From an uncultured Pelagibacteraceae bacterium (lineage in GTDB: Bacteria; Pseudomonadota; Alphaproteobacteria; Pelagibacterales; AG-422-B15), in assembly GCA_902590345.1 (NCBI GenBank), contig CACIWK010000002.1, forward strand, positions 62,001 through 126,000: 64,000 nucleotides of DNA. Direction: 5' to 3'. Numbering within the stretch: position 1 is the stretch's first letter; every line of letters begins with the position of its first letter. Shown piece after piece: positions 51,746 to 63,103 of the stretch. The notes under the pieces were generated by a model. The model saw nothing but the letters and a program-made list of their open reading frames with translations, was not told the DNA's origin and did not search any database. Both the position numbers and the translations under genes were made by a program.

Positions 51746-53700
51746 GACAAGATGTAAGAAAACCAAGAAGAAGCGTACTTTATGTTCCTGGATCTAATCC
51801 AAAAGCATTAAAAAAAAGTAGTACGCTTGATGTAGATGCAATTATTTACGACTTAGAAGACTCGGTAGCTGCAAATGCCAGAAATGATGCACGCACAGCA
51901 ATTATCGAAATTATAAACTCTGGTGTAAACAAAAATAAGGAACAGGTGATAAGAGTAAATGCTTTGGATACTGATGATGGTAAAATAGATATTAAGGTCT
52001 TGGACAAATGTAATCCCGATGCAATATTAATCCCTAAAGTAAATGAAGCTAAAGATGTTAAAGCTTTTGAAAAATATCTTAAAAATAAAGAAACTAAAAT
52101 TTGGGTTATGATGGAAACAGCTTTATCAATTGTAAACGCATATGATATTGCAAAATCATCAAAATACTTAAAATGTTTTGTAATGGGAACTAATGACTTG
52201 TCTGCAGAGTTGGGTATAGAGGAAGAACTAAAAAGAACTGCATTAGTCACAAGTTTTGAGAAATGTATGATGGCAACAAAAGCCTACAAATTATCACTAC
52301 TTGATGGAGTTTTTAATGACATCAGAGACGCTAATGGCTTTGAAGAAGAGTGCATCTATAGTCATGGCCTCGGATTTGACGGCAAAACCTTAATACACCC
52401 GGGACAAATACAAATATGTAATAAAATATTTACCCCTACGGCTGAACAACTAGACAAAGCAAAACGAATTGTTGCAGCCTTTGAGGATGCAAGAAAAAAG
52501 GATCCAAATATTGGGGTAATTACGTTTGAAGGCAGTCAGATAGAGGAATTGCACGTAAATCATGCAAAACGAATTATAGAAGCTGAATTGCTTGTTTCAA
52601 AAGTTACAGAACTAGATCAATCAGAAGTTATACAAACTTCTTCAAGTAAATATAAAATTGGTAACTTTTTTGAAAATTTTAAGTTAGGACAAAAAATAAT
52701 ACACGCAACTCCACGAACAATAACATATGGAGATTGTGCACTTTATACAGCTTTATACGGTTCAAGGTATGCCCTGCACTGCTCAGATGAGTTTGCAAAA
52801 AAACTCTCATTAGAAAAATCACCAATTGACGATTTTCTTTTATTTAACATAGCTTTTGGTAAAACTGTCCCAGATGTCTCTTTAAATGCAATTGCCAATT
52901 TAGGTTACGCAGAGTGTAAGTTTTTAAAGCCAGCTTATCCAGGAGATACAATTAGTTCAACTTCAGAAGTGATTGGCATTAAAGAGAATTCAAGCGGAGA
53001 AAATGGAGTAGTATATGTTCACTCTGTAGGCACTAACCAGCATGACGAACCAGTTATTGATTATAAAAGATGGGTTATGGTTAGAAAAAAAAATAGAAAT
53101 CTAAATAAAGTAGAACCGTCTATACCGAAATTAAATAAAGAGCTTACAAGTGAGGAGGTTGTAGAAATTGCAAAAAAATATGATTTTGATTGTACAGTAT
53201 ATGATTATAAAGCCTCAGGCTCTGATCTTTGTTATGAGGATTACTCTATTGACGAAAAAATAAATCATATTGATGGTATGACAGTTGAAGAGGCTGAACA
53301 TATGATGGCAACAAAATTATACCAGAACAATGCAAAAGTTCACTTTAACCATTTTGTTGAAAAAGGCGGCAGGTTTGGGAAAAGAATTGTTTACGGTGGT
53401 CACGTTATAAGTTTAACAAGAGCTTTATCGTTTAATGGACTTTCAAATGCTTTTAAAATTATTGCGATCAACGGTGGAACCCACGCATCACCGTGTTTTG
53501 CGGGAACAACTGTTTTTGCTTGGAGTCTGATTTTAGACAAAGTCGAAGTATCAGAGTCATTAGGGGCTATTCGAATCAGAACTAATGGAATTGGTGATGC
53601 GCAGGCTTATCAGTTTCAACACCAAGATAGTAACAAGCGCTTTGATCCGTCCGTTTTGTTAAGTCTTGATTATTGGGCTTTAATTCCAAGAAAAAAATAA
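51742..53700 (+). CDS. Fusion protein: CoA ester lyase (malyl-CoA lyase/thioesterase-like) + mesaconyl-CoA hydratase-like MaoC protein
   Basis: 652 aa. N-terminal RRSVLYVPGSNPKALKK..AIIYDLEDSVA..VMGTNDLSAELG..KTLIHPGQI (CitE/Mcl-like); C-terminal GNFFENFKLGQKIIHATPRTITYGDCALYTALYGSRYALHCSDEFAK..FGKTVPDVSLNAIANLGYAE..TVEEAEHMMATKLYQNNAKVHFNHF..VYGGHVISLTRALSFNGLSNA (Mch-like double hotdog). Confidence 0.87.
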   Translation: MRQDVRKPRRSVLYVPGSNPKALKKSSTLDVDAIIYDLEDSVAANARNDARTAIIEIINSGVNKNKEQVIRVNALDTDDGKIDIKVLDKCNPDAILIPKVNEAKDVKAFEKYLKNKETKIWVMMETALSIVNAYDIAKSSKYLKCFVMGTNDLSAELGIEEELKRTALVTSFEKCMMATKAYKLSLLDGVFNDIRDANGFEEECIYSHGLGFDGKTLIHPGQIQICNKIFTPTAEQLDKAKRIVAAFEDARKKDPNIGVITFEGSQIEELHVNHAKRIIEAELLVSKVTELDQSEVIQTSSSKYKIGNFFENFKLGQKIIHATPRTITYGDCALYTALYGSRYALHCSDEFAKKLSLEKSPIDDFLLFNIAFGKTVPDVSLNAIANLGYAECKFLKPAYPGDTISSTSEVIGIKENSSGENGVVYVHSVGTNQHDEPVIDYKRWVMVRKKNRNLNKVEPSIPKLNKELTSEEVVEIAKKYDFDCTVYDYKASGSDLCYEDYSIDEKINHIDGMTVEEAEHMMATKLYQNNAKVHFNHFVEKGGRFGKRIVYGGHVISLTRALSFNGLSNAFKIIAINGGTHASPCFAGTTVFAWSLILDKVEVSESLGAIRIRTNGIGDAQAYQFQHQDSNKRFDPSVLLSLDYWALIPRKK

Positions 53701-53748
53701 TTTACTGTCGTTTAATCACCAGCAATTTGGTATATATAAATATTACTA

Positions 53749-54126
53749 ATGAGCAGTCCCTTATCACCACATTTGCAAGTTTATAGATGGCAAATTACAT
53801 CGATTCTATCAATTCTTCATAGAATAACGGGTATAGTTTCATCATTAGGTGTAATTATATTAATAATATTTTTATATTCAATTAGCGCTGGCGAAGAAAC
53901 TTTTCAATTTATAATTTCCTTATCAGAAAATATTTTTATAAGAGCAATATTAATAGGTCTTACGTTTTCATATTTGTTTTATTTTTTAAACTGCTTAAGG
54001 CACTTATTCTGGGACGTTGGCATTGGGCTCGAATTAAATACTGCCAAATTGACAGGATGGATTACAATTTTGTTTACTGCTTTGCTTACTGTTCTATTTT
54101 GGGTTTTAATTATGATTGAATATTAA
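53749..54126 (+). CDS. sdhC: Succinate dehydrogenase cytochrome b556 subunit
   Basis: PLSPHLQVYRWQITSILSILHRITGI; HLFWDVGIGLE. Confidence 0.95.
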   Translation: MSSPLSPHLQVYRWQITSILSILHRITGIVSSLGVIILIIFLYSISAGEETFQFIISLSENIFIRAILIGLTFSYLFYFLNCLRHLFWDVGIGLELNTAKLTGWITILFTALLTVLFWVLIMIEY

Positions 54127-54460
54127 CTCTATGTCTGCCAAAAATACTTGGAAACTTCATCGATGGAGCACGGTTTTACTGCTACCACTCATTGTTTATT
54201 TATTTATAAAAATAATACACCTTTCCACTCTGTCATATCAATTAATTTTGAGTGAATTAAGCAACTTATGGGGTGTAGGGTTTATATTGATTTTCACGGT
54301 CTTAGGATTAATTCATATGAATACTGGTGTGCATGAAATCCTTGATGATTACATTCACTCTGATGTGGTTAAAAGGATATTAAATTTAATAATTTCATTA
54401 TTCTTTTTACTAATACTAATTTTTGTTTGTTTGTCTCTATTACTAATTTTTATAGGTTAA
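54116..54460 (+). CDS. sdhD: Succinate dehydrogenase hydrophobic membrane anchor
   Basis: [36 protein letters not shown]; between sdhC and sdhA. Confidence 0.92.
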   Translation: MNINSMSAKNTWKLHRWSTVLLLPLIVYLFIKIIHLSTLSYQLILSELSNLWGVGFILIFTVLGLIHMNTGVHEILDDYIHSDVVKRILNLIISLFFLLILIFVCLSLLLIFIG

Positions 54461-54464
54461 TTTA

Positions 54465-56240
54465 ATGAATTACGAAATTGAATATCACGATTACGATGTA
54501 GTTGTTGTTGGTGCTGGTGGATCTGGTTTGAGAGCAACAGTAGGCGCTGTTGAGAATGGTTACAAGACTGCTTGTATTTCAAAAGTATTCCCAACCAGAA
54601 GTCATACGGTTGCAGCACAGGGAGGCATCTCTGCTGCACTTGGAAATATGGGTGATGATGATTGGAGATGGCACATGTATGATACTGTGAAAGGCTCTGA
54701 TTGGCTTGGGGATCAGGATGCAATTGAGTATTTGTGCAAAAATGCACCAAAAGCTGTTTTAGAATTAGAGAACTATGGAGTTCCATTTAGTCGAACAGAG
54801 GATGGAAAAATTTATCAAAGAGCTTTTGGAGGGATGACCAAAAATTATGGCGAAGGTACTGCACAAAGAACATGTGCTGCTGCTGATCGAACTGGCCATG
54901 CAATAATTCATACTTTATACGGGCAATCATTAAAACATGACGTTGACTATTATATTGAATATTTTGTTTTGGACTTATTAATGGTTGAGGGTGAATGCAG
55001 GGGTGTTGTTGCATGGTGTTTAGAGGACGGTAAATTACATGTATTTAATTCTAAACAAACAATACTAGCGTCTGGCGGATATGGCCGTGTTTATTTTTCT
55101 GCAACTTCAGCTCACACCTGCACAGGTGATGGTAACGCAATGGTTTTAAGAGCTGGATTACCTCTACAAGATATGGAATTTGTTCAATTTCACCCAACAG
55201 GTATTTATGGCGTTGGTTGTCTTATAACAGAGGGCGCAAGAGGAGAAGGTGGTTATTTAGTAAACAGTGAAGGCGAACGTTTCATGGAGAGATATGCACC
55301 ATCAGCGAAAGACTTAGCTTCAAGAGATGTTGTGTCTCGTTCTATAACAAAAGAAATTTTAGAGGGTAGAGGCGTTGGCAAAGATAAGGATCATGCTTAT
55401 CTACATCTTGATCACATAGACTCAGATATATTGGAAGAAAGATTGCCAGGAATTTCAGAGTCCGCAAAAGTTTTCGCAGGAGTTGATGTAACTAAAGAGC
55501 CAATTCCAATTATACCTACAGTTCATTATAATATGGGTGGAATTCCGACAAATTTTCATGGAGAAGTAATGAACCTCGAAAAAGGAAATGAAACAATCGT
55601 ACAGGGTTTGATGGCAGTTGGTGAAGCTGCTTGTGTGAGTGTTCATGGTGCAAATAGACTCGGATCAAATTCTCTAATTGATTTAGTGGTTTTTGGCAAA
55701 GCAGCAGCAGATAGAATAAATGACACGGTAAATAAAGATGAACCCAATAAGGAAATTCCAAGCCATGTAATCGATGAAGTCATTGCAAGGTTTGATAGTA
55801 CACGATCTTCTGATGGGGATATTTCAACTTCAGAATTAAGGTCTCAAATGCAGAGAGTTATGCAGAAACACTGCGCTGTTTTTAGAGATGATGAGATTAT
55901 GTCTGAAGGAAAAAAACTCATCGAAGAAACCTGGTTAAACTCAGAAAATATTAAAATTAAAGACAAATCACTTATATGGAATACTGATTTGTTAGAAACA
56001 CTTGAATATAAAAACCTAATTGCACAAGCTGTAGTTACAATGAACTCCGCACTAAACAGAAAAGAAAGTAGAGGGGCTCACGCTCGAGAAGATTATAAGG
56101 AAAGAGATGATAAAAATTGGATGAAGCATACAATGTCATGGCTGAACGATAAGAGTTGTGAACTGGATTATAGATCAGTTCACGAATACACATTATCAAA
56201 TGAAGTTAAATATATTGCGCCAAAGGCCAGAGTTTATTAA
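54465..56240 (+). CDS. sdhA: Succinate dehydrogenase flavoprotein subunit
   Basis: [55 protein letters not shown]. Confidence 0.97.
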   Translation: MNYEIEYHDYDVVVVGAGGSGLRATVGAVENGYKTACISKVFPTRSHTVAAQGGISAALGNMGDDDWRWHMYDTVKGSDWLGDQDAIEYLCKNAPKAVLELENYGVPFSRTEDGKIYQRAFGGMTKNYGEGTAQRTCAAADRTGHAIIHTLYGQSLKHDVDYYIEYFVLDLLMVEGECRGVVAWCLEDGKLHVFNSKQTILASGGYGRVYFSATSAHTCTGDGNAMVLRAGLPLQDMEFVQFHPTGIYGVGCLITEGARGEGGYLVNSEGERFMERYAPSAKDLASRDVVSRSITKEILEGRGVGKDKDHAYLHLDHIDSDILEERLPGISESAKVFAGVDVTKEPIPIIPTVHYNMGGIPTNFHGEVMNLEKGNETIVQGLMAVGEAACVSVHGANRLGSNSLIDLVVFGKAAADRINDTVNKDEPNKEIPSHVIDEVIARFDSTRSSDGDISTSELRSQMQRVMQKHCAVFRDDEIMSEGKKLIEETWLNSENIKIKDKSLIWNTDLLETLEYKNLIAQAVVTMNSALNRKESRGAHAREDYKERDDKNWMKHTMSWLNDKSCELDYRSVHEYTLSNEVKYIAPKARVY

Positions 56241-57016
56241 TGGTTCAGTTTAATCTTCCCGACAATTCTAAATTAACAGACGGTGATTATTACAAGTCTG
56301 AAAAAAGCAATGGGAATACTAAAAAATTCAAAATCTACCGCTGGTCTCCCGACGATGAAAAAAACCCAAGGATGGACACTTATGAAGTTGATCTAGACGA
56401 TTGTGGTCCGATGGTATTAGACGCAGTTATGAAAATCAAAAGTGAAATTGATACTTCATTAACCTTTAGACGATCATGTCGCGAGGGAATATGTGGTTCT
56501 TGTGCAATGAATATTGATGGGACAAATACACTCGCTTGTACTAAAGCGATTAGTGATGTGAAAGGTGACATAAAAATTTATCCTCTGCCTCACATGCCAG
56601 TTATAAAAGACTTGGTTACAAATTTAAAAACACTCTATAAGCAATTAAAGTCCATCAAGCCATGGCTTATGAATAAGAAACAAAACGCAAACGATACTGA
56701 AAATATTCAATCAAGAAATGACCGTGAAAAATTAGATGGCTTGTATGAATGCATCTTGTGTGCGTGTTGTTCAACTTCATGCCCAAGTTATTGGTGGAAC
56801 AGTGACAAATATTTGGGCCCTGCAGTCCTGCTTCAGTCATATCGCTGGTTACAAGATAGCCGTGATGAGGAAAGAAAAGAGAGATTAAAAGAATTAGATG
56901 ATACGTTTAAAGTTTATAGATGCCACACAATAATGAACTGCACTCAAGCATGTCCAAAAGGTCTCAACCCCGCAAAGGCTATTGCTGGTATCAAACAAAT
57001 GATAGCACAGCAGTGA
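56240..57016 (+). CDS. sdhB: Succinate dehydrogenase iron-sulfur subunit
   Basis: [66 protein letters not shown]. Confidence 0.97.
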   Translation: MVQFNLPDNSKLTDGDYYKSEKSNGNTKKFKIYRWSPDDEKNPRMDTYEVDLDDCGPMVLDAVMKIKSEIDTSLTFRRSCREGICGSCAMNIDGTNTLACTKAISDVKGDIKIYPLPHMPVIKDLVTNLKTLYKQLKSIKPWLMNKKQNANDTENIQSRNDREKLDGLYECILCACCSTSCPSYWWNSDKYLGPAVLLQSYRWLQDSRDEERKERLKELDDTFKVYRCHTIMNCTQACPKGLNPAKAIAGIKQMIAQQ

Positions 57017-57104
57017 TTAAATTATTGTAAAATCCAAAAATATACTTACCAACAGGACTGAAATAATAATTGTAACTACGATAAAATAATTGATCACTAT
57101 AAAT

Positions 57105-57163
57105 CTCAATGGCGGGCAGTTGATTAGGGGATTTTATGAAAATATTACGTACCCACCATTGAG
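57105..57163. other. Unassigned intergenic long-range hairpin
   Basis: CTCAATGG-c-GGG (57105-57116) pairs with CCC-a-CCATTGAG (57152-57163); internal ATTTT-ATG-AAAAT hairpin 57131-57143. Confidence 0.5.
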
Positions 57164-57231
57164 TAATACATATAAGTGTAAAACTTTCTAATTAAACTCT
57201 AATAAGTTTGCCAAAATGACAGAGCTTGATT

Positions 57232-57474
57232 TCAATATTTCCTCTGGATTTTGACAACAAAACTGCCTTCATGCCAACTCTGTTCAATGTACTGTATTTG
57301 GTGACTGCTTTCTGCCCAATGAGGAAATTCTTTTCTGATTTGTCCACTTTTACCTGTTATGACCTCTACTTTGGGTATACTTCCTTGGTAAGCTTCGTAA
57401 ATAAAGTCAGTGAATTCTTGATAAGCATCCTCAAGTGTAAATCCATGAAGGTCAAGTTTTCTCATAATTTTCAA
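57232..57474 (-). CDS. Stand-alone Smr-domain protein
   Basis: RKLDLHGFTLEDAYQEFTDFIYEAYQ..VEVITGKSGQIRKEFPHW..GSFVVKIQRK. Confidence 0.85.
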   Translation of the reverse strand: MKIMRKLDLHGFTLEDAYQEFTDFIYEAYQGSIPKVEVITGKSGQIRKEFPHWAESSHQIQYIEQSWHEGSFVVKIQRKY

Positions 57475-57515
57475 ACATTGCCATTAGTTGTATTTAATCT
57501 AGAATATTTCATTAT

Positions 57516-58523
57516 ATGAAAAATTCTTATACTAAACCTAATCTCGATACTAAGTATTTTGATGATTTATTCAACTCACTACCTTCAATGGAGAATAAAA
57601 CAGTCGCTATAACAGGCACAACTTCTGGGCTTGGATTTTATGCTGCTGAGTCAGTAGCTAAGCTTGGTGCTAAAGTCCTATTATTGAATCGTCCTTCAAC
57701 TAGAGCCGAGTCATCTTTAAATTTACTTAGACAAAATTGCGCAAATGGAAATTTTCACAGAGTGGATTGTGATCTACAAAGTTTTGATTCGGTAAAAACT
57801 GCATTTCCAAAAATTAATGAAATATGTAGCGATGGCCTTGATGTATTATGCAATAATGCTGGCGTAATGGCTCTTAAAGATAAAGCCACAATCGACGGCT
57901 TTGATGTACAAATGCAAACTAATCACTTGTCCCATTTTCTTCTAACTAAATTATGTATGCCCTTACTAGAAAAAGCATCAAAATTAAGGGATGAAGCAAG
58001 AATAGTTAATCATTCTAGTATTGCACGCTTTCAAACAAAAAGACTTAAAGAAAAGTTTCTTGAAAAAAAAGGTGGCAACTTAGGTGGAGATGGAGGTAAC
58101 TTGATGTTTGGTGGTGGCCGATGGGAGCGTTATGCCCAGACAAAGCTTGCTAATGCTGCATTCACTGCATGTTTGCATGAAAAGTTGCAAAAAAATAATT
58201 CAAAAATTAGAGCGATGGTTGCTCATCCAGGTCTTGCAGAAAGTGATTTACAATCTACAACAGTAGAGGATGGCGGAATGGGCAGTTTTTTTACAAAATA
58301 TTTAATGAAGTTTGGGCAGTCTGAAAAAGATGGAACGTTGGGTCTCCTAAGATGTATTGCAGATCCTAATATTAATTCAGGCTCAATGGTAGGGCCTGGT
58401 TTAAAAGGAATGAAAGGTAAAGCAAAATCTTTTTCACTTGAGCCTTTTTATGATAATCCTGAAGTCAAGAGCATGCTGTGGGTCAAAAGTTGTGAGGCTA
58501 TAGGCGAAAGTTTTGAAATCTAG
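57516..58523 (+). CDS. SDR-family oxidoreductase (protochlorophyllide/retinol dehydrogenase-like)
   Basis: VAITGTTSGLGFYAAESVAKLGAKVLLLNRP, LCNNAGVM, RYAQTKLANAAFTACLHEKL. Confidence 0.88.
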   Translation: MKNSYTKPNLDTKYFDDLFNSLPSMENKTVAITGTTSGLGFYAAESVAKLGAKVLLLNRPSTRAESSLNLLRQNCANGNFHRVDCDLQSFDSVKTAFPKINEICSDGLDVLCNNAGVMALKDKATIDGFDVQMQTNHLSHFLLTKLCMPLLEKASKLRDEARIVNHSSIARFQTKRLKEKFLEKKGGNLGGDGGNLMFGGGRWERYAQTKLANAAFTACLHEKLQKNNSKIRAMVAHPGLAESDLQSTTVEDGGMGSFFTKYLMKFGQSEKDGTLGLLRCIADPNINSGSMVGPGLKGMKGKAKSFSLEPFYDNPEVKSMLWVKSCEAIGESFEI

Positions 58524-58532
58524 GTAATTTAG

Positions 58533-60026
58533 ATGAATATAGTTAATCATTTTATTAATGGTAAAGAGTACGTGAGTAAGTCAGATAGATTTGGTGACGT
58601 ATATAACCCTGCAAATGGAGAAAAAATAAGAGAAGTTAACTTTGCTAACAAAGAAGATGTATCCGTGGCAATAAGTTGTGCAGTCAAAGCAGGTAAAGAA
58701 TGGGCTGCTACTCCATCACTGACTAGATCTCGAGTTTTATTTAAATTCAAAGATTTAATTCTCAGAGATATGGACAAATTGGCTCTAGAACTAACAACAG
58801 AGCATGGAAAAATTTTATCAGACTCAGTTGGCTCAATAACAAGAGGCATGGAAGTAGTTGAGTTTGCTTGTGGTATTCCTCATTTGCTTAAAGGAGAATA
58901 TTCTGAAAACGTTGGATCAAATATCGACAGCTGGAGCATGCGACAGCCTCTTGGGGTTTGTGTGGGAATTTCACCTTTCAATTTTCCTGCTATGGTTCCA
59001 ATGTGGATGTTTGTTATGTCTATTGCATGCGGTAATTCATTTATTTTAAAACCGAGTGAAAAAGATCCAACGGTTCCATACATGATGGGAGATTTACTTA
59101 GAGAAGCAGGGTTGCCAGATGGTGTTTTCAATGTGGTTAACGGCGATAAAGAAGCAGTAGATCTTCTGATCACCGATCCTGAAGTTGCATCAGTTAGTTT
59201 TGTTGGCTCGACTCCAGTTGCTGAGTACATTTATCATACATCTTCTAAACACAATAAGCGCGTCCAGTCATTAGGCGGTGCAAAAAATCATATGGTTGTA
59301 ATGCCTGATGCAGATTTAGACCAAGTTGTTGATGGTCTGATCGGCGCAGGGTATGGATCTGCAGGAGAGCGATGCATGGCTCTCTCTGTTGCTGTAGCTG
59401 TTGGTGATGTGGGTGATAAATTAATTGAAAAGCTTACCCCTCGCGTTCAGGGACTTAAAGTTGGCCCCGGAACAGATCCAGAAGTTGAAATGGGTCCACT
59501 CATCAGTGATGTACATTTATCAAAAGTAAAAAGCTACGTTGATTCTGGAGTTGCTGAAGGAGCTGATCTTATAGTGGATGGAAGATCAATATCTCTTCAA
59601 GGTTATGAAAATGGATACTTCATCGGAGGCTGTTTATTTGATCATGTTAAGGAAGATATGAAGATATATAGAGAAGAAATATTTGGACCTGTATTATCTG
59701 TTGTACGTCAACCTACTTTTGACGATGCTTTAAAAATGGTTAACAATCATGAATTCGGAAACGGCACCACTATTTATACTCGTGATGGCGACACAGCTAG
59801 AGCTTTTGCTAATCAATGCAAAATTGGAATGGTTGGAGTGAATGTTCCCATACCAGTACCCATGGCTTTTCATAGCTTTGGTGGTTGGAAAAGATCCTTA
59901 TTTGGGGATCATGCAATGCATGGCATGGATGGAGTAAGGTTCTTTACGCGTCTCAAAACTGTTACTTCGAGATGGCCAACTGGTATTAGAAAAGGTGCTG
60001 AATTTACCATTCCAACAATGAAGTAA
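58533..60026 (+). CDS. mmsA: Methylmalonate-semialdehyde dehydrogenase (CoA-acylating)
   Basis: [62 protein letters not shown]. Confidence 0.93.
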   Translation: MNIVNHFINGKEYVSKSDRFGDVYNPANGEKIREVNFANKEDVSVAISCAVKAGKEWAATPSLTRSRVLFKFKDLILRDMDKLALELTTEHGKILSDSVGSITRGMEVVEFACGIPHLLKGEYSENVGSNIDSWSMRQPLGVCVGISPFNFPAMVPMWMFVMSIACGNSFILKPSEKDPTVPYMMGDLLREAGLPDGVFNVVNGDKEAVDLLITDPEVASVSFVGSTPVAEYIYHTSSKHNKRVQSLGGAKNHMVVMPDADLDQVVDGLIGAGYGSAGERCMALSVAVAVGDVGDKLIEKLTPRVQGLKVGPGTDPEVEMGPLISDVHLSKVKSYVDSGVAEGADLIVDGRSISLQGYENGYFIGGCLFDHVKEDMKIYREEIFGPVLSVVRQPTFDDALKMVNNHEFGNGTTIYTRDGDTARAFANQCKIGMVGVNVPIPVPMAFHSFGGWKRSLFGDHAMHGMDGVRFFTRLKTVTSRWPTGIRKGAEFTIPTMK

Positions 60027-60087
60027 ATATTTAATTTATCTTGATTTTAATCGCTATCTAGTTAGTTTACCGAGCTATAAACTCATC

Positions 60088-61050
60088 ATGACAAATAAAA
60101 AAATATCACTTATAGGAGCTGGACAAATTGGAGGTACACTTGCTCATTTAGCTGCTATGAAAGAGCTTGGAGATGTAGTTCTTTTTGATCTGATGTCTGG
60201 ACTGGCAAAAGGTAAAGCTCTTGATATAGCGCAGTCCTCAGCCATAGATGGTTTTAATGTTTCCTTGTCTGGTACTGATAATTATGAGGATACAAGTGAC
60301 TCTGATGTTATAATTATAACAGCTGGAGTTCCTCGAAAACCAGGAATGACTAGAGATGACCTTTTGGGAACAAACTTAAAAATTATCAAGCAAGTAGCTG
60401 AAGGTATAAAATCAACTTCTCCTAATGCCTTCGTTATTTGTATTACAAATCCATTGGATGTAATCGTTATGGCTCTTCAAAAATATTCAGGACTTCCAAA
60501 AAATAAAGTTATTGGTATGGCTGGAGTTTTAGATACCTCACGTTTTAAATATTTCTTATCACAAGAATTGAATGTTCCAATTAGCGAAGTAGACTCATTT
60601 GTTCTTGGTGGCCATGGTGATACAATGGTACCAGTTCCAAATAGAACTATGGTTAGTGGTGAAAACCTGACTGATTTAGTGAATAAAGGAAAAATTTCAA
60701 AGGCTAGGCTTGACGAGATTATTGATAGGACGAGAAAAGGTGGAGCCGAAGTTGTAAAATTATTGGAAACCGGGTCCGCTTTTTATGGGCCAGCAGCCTC
60801 AGGAATTGAAATGGCCGACTCATATCTAAATGATAAGAAAAAAACGTTACCATGCGCAGCATATTTAAATGGTGAATACGGTGTTTCAGATTTATATGTT
60901 GGAGTTCCTGTTGTTATTGGCTCAGCTGGAATTGAAAAAGTTGTTGAACTTGATTTAGACGAAGAAGAAAAAAAATATTTTAAAACTTCAATCGAAGCAG
61001 TCAGTGAGCTATTTGAGGCTGCAAAAAATATTGATCCCTCACTTAAATAA
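60088..61050 (+). CDS. mdh: Malate dehydrogenase
   Basis: [45 protein letters not shown]. Confidence 0.97.
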   Translation: MTNKKISLIGAGQIGGTLAHLAAMKELGDVVLFDLMSGLAKGKALDIAQSSAIDGFNVSLSGTDNYEDTSDSDVIIITAGVPRKPGMTRDDLLGTNLKIIKQVAEGIKSTSPNAFVICITNPLDVIVMALQKYSGLPKNKVIGMAGVLDTSRFKYFLSQELNVPISEVDSFVLGGHGDTMVPVPNRTMVSGENLTDLVNKGKISKARLDEIIDRTRKGGAEVVKLLETGSAFYGPAASGIEMADSYLNDKKKTLPCAAYLNGEYGVSDLYVGVPVVIGSAGIEKVVELDLDEEEKKYFKTSIEAVSELFEAAKNIDPSLK

Positions 61051-62208
61051 ATGAATATACACGAACATCAAGCAAAGGAATTATTTGACGGTTATGATAT
61101 ACCTGTGTCCAAAGGAAGCGTTGCATATGAAAAATGTCAGATAAATGAAGCAGTAGGAAAAGTTAAGGGTCCAATTTGGGTTGTTAAAGCGCAAATTCAT
61201 GCAGGTGGCAGAGGTAAAGGTGGAGGCGTTAAAGTAGTTTCTTCAAAAGAAGAAGCTGTAAATGAGGCTGAAAAAATGTTTGGTATGAATTTAATAACGC
61301 CTCAAACAGGCCCAGCAGGAAAAGAAGTAAAACGTATCTACATTGAAAATGGGTCGGATATTAAAAAAGAATTATACCTTTCTTGTTTATTAGACAGAGC
61401 GACAAGCAAAGTTGCCTTTATTGTATCTAAGATGGGAGGTATGGACATTGAAGCAGTTGCAAAAGATACCCCAGAAAATATAACAACAGTTCAAATAGAG
61501 CCTTCAATAGGTGTTACTGAAAATGATATAAATACAATTAGTAAAGCTTTTGAACTCAAAAAAGATCTTGAGGGCCAACTTTCTGATCTTATAAAAAATA
61601 TGTATAAATTTTTTTTAGAAAAAGATGCTAGTCTTGTTGAAGTTAACCCTTTGATTATAACTGAGACTGACAAACTATTGTGTCTCGATGCTAAAGTTAA
61701 TTTTGATGATAATGCTTTATACCGCCATCCAGAAATTGAGGACTTAAGGGATGAGAATGAAGAGGATGAATACGAAAGAGAGGCATCAAAATATGATCTC
61801 GCATATATAAAATTGGATGGGAATATAGGCTGTATGGTCAATGGCGCAGGCTTGGCAATGGCTAGCTTAGATATAATTAAAATGTATGGTGGTGAGCCCG
61901 CCAACTTTCTTGATGTTGGTGGTGGAGCTTCTAAAGAAAAGGTTTCGAGTGCATTTAAAATTATTCTTTCTGATAAAGGTGTAAAAGGCATCTTAGTTAA
62001 TATCTTTGGTGGAATCATGAGATGTGACATCATTGCTGAAGGAATTGTTGCTGCTGCAAAAGAATTAGAAATCTCTGTACCGCTTGTAGTTAGACTTGAA
62101 GGCACAAATGTTGATGAAGGTAAAAAAATTCTTGATAATTCAAGTATCGAAATTGTTTCTGCCAATGATTTAGATGATGCAGCAAAAAAAATAGTCAAGC
62201 TAGTTTAA
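61051..62208 (+). CDS. sucC: Succinyl-CoA synthetase beta subunit
   Basis: [53 protein letters not shown]. Confidence 0.97.
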   Translation: MNIHEHQAKELFDGYDIPVSKGSVAYEKCQINEAVGKVKGPIWVVKAQIHAGGRGKGGGVKVVSSKEEAVNEAEKMFGMNLITPQTGPAGKEVKRIYIENGSDIKKELYLSCLLDRATSKVAFIVSKMGGMDIEAVAKDTPENITTVQIEPSIGVTENDINTISKAFELKKDLEGQLSDLIKNMYKFFLEKDASLVEVNPLIITETDKLLCLDAKVNFDDNALYRHPEIEDLRDENEEDEYEREASKYDLAYIKLDGNIGCMVNGAGLAMASLDIIKMYGGEPANFLDVGGGASKEKVSSAFKIILSDKGVKGILVNIFGGIMRCDIIAEGIVAAAKELEISVPLVVRLEGTNVDEGKKILDNSSIEIVSANDLDDAAKKIVKLV

Positions 62209-63089
62209 TGTCAGTAATAGTTAACAAAGATACAAAAGTTATTTGTCAGGGTTTCACCGGATCACAAGGTACCTTTCATTCAGAACAGGCAATTAAATAT
62301 GGCACTAACATGGTTGGTGGAGTTACTCCAAAAAAAGGAGGAACTGAGCACTTAGGGTTACCAGTATTTGATACAGTAAAAGAAGCTAAAGATAAAACGG
62401 AAGCAAATGCCACTGTAATTTATGTTCCTCCCCCATTTGCTGCAAAAGCAATTTTAGAAGCAATAGATAGTGAGATGGAGCTAATAGTTTGTATAACAGA
62501 GGGAATTCCTGTTATGGATATGCTAGAGGTCAAAGATAAATTAAGATCTTCCAAATCACGCCTCATTGGCCCCAATTGTCCGGGAGTCATAACTCCTGAT
62601 GAGTGCAAGATTGGTATAATGCCAGCGCATATTCATCAAAAGGGAAACGTAGGAATTGTATCTAGGTCTGGAACACTAACTTATGAAGCAGTTTATCAAA
62701 CAACAGTGGAAGGTCTTGGACAATCCACCTGTATAGGAATAGGGGGTGATCCAGTGAATGGAACAAACTTTATTGATTGTTTGGAACTTTTCTTATCTGA
62801 TCCGGAAACTGAGTCGATTATCATGATTGGTGAAATTGGTGGTTCAGCTGAGGAAGAAGCAGCTGAATTTTTGAGAAAAGAAAAGGTAAAAAAGCCAACC
62901 GTTGGATTTATTGCAGGAACGTCAGCCCCTCCAGGAAGAAGAATGGGACACGCTGGAGCAATTGTATCTGGAGGGAAAGGTGGAGCAGAAGATAAAATTG
63001 AAGCCATGAAGAGTGCTGGGATTCAAATTTCAAATTCTCCAGCAGCTTTAGGATCAACTTTACTTGAGGTATTACAGAATCAAAACTAA
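62208..63089 (+). CDS. sucD: Succinyl-CoA synthetase alpha subunit
   Basis: [55 protein letters not shown]. Confidence 0.97.
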   Translation: MSVIVNKDTKVICQGFTGSQGTFHSEQAIKYGTNMVGGVTPKKGGTEHLGLPVFDTVKEAKDKTEANATVIYVPPPFAAKAILEAIDSEMELIVCITEGIPVMDMLEVKDKLRSSKSRLIGPNCPGVITPDECKIGIMPAHIHQKGNVGIVSRSGTLTYEAVYQTTVEGLGQSTCIGIGGDPVNGTNFIDCLELFLSDPETESIIMIGEIGGSAEEEAAEFLRKEKVKKPTVGFIAGTSAPPGRRMGHAGAIVSGGKGGAEDKIEAMKSAGIQISNSPAALGSTLLEVLQNQN

Positions 63090-63103
63090 AATTAAGCTGC
63101 TTA

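Noticed and set aside
57017-57231. Possible tRNA or riboswitch in the sdhB-Smr gap
   Set aside because: No cloverleaf or TTCRA T-arm motif, and no riboswitch core I could recognise; only the long hairpin is reported.
58880-59230. 116-aa antisense ORF within mmsA
   Set aside because: Shadow ORF opposite conserved dehydrogenase sequence.
61491-62198. 235-aa ORF antisense to sucC
   Set aside because: Low-complexity Ser/Ile/Leu-rich translation with no recognisable motif; shadow of a highly conserved sense gene.
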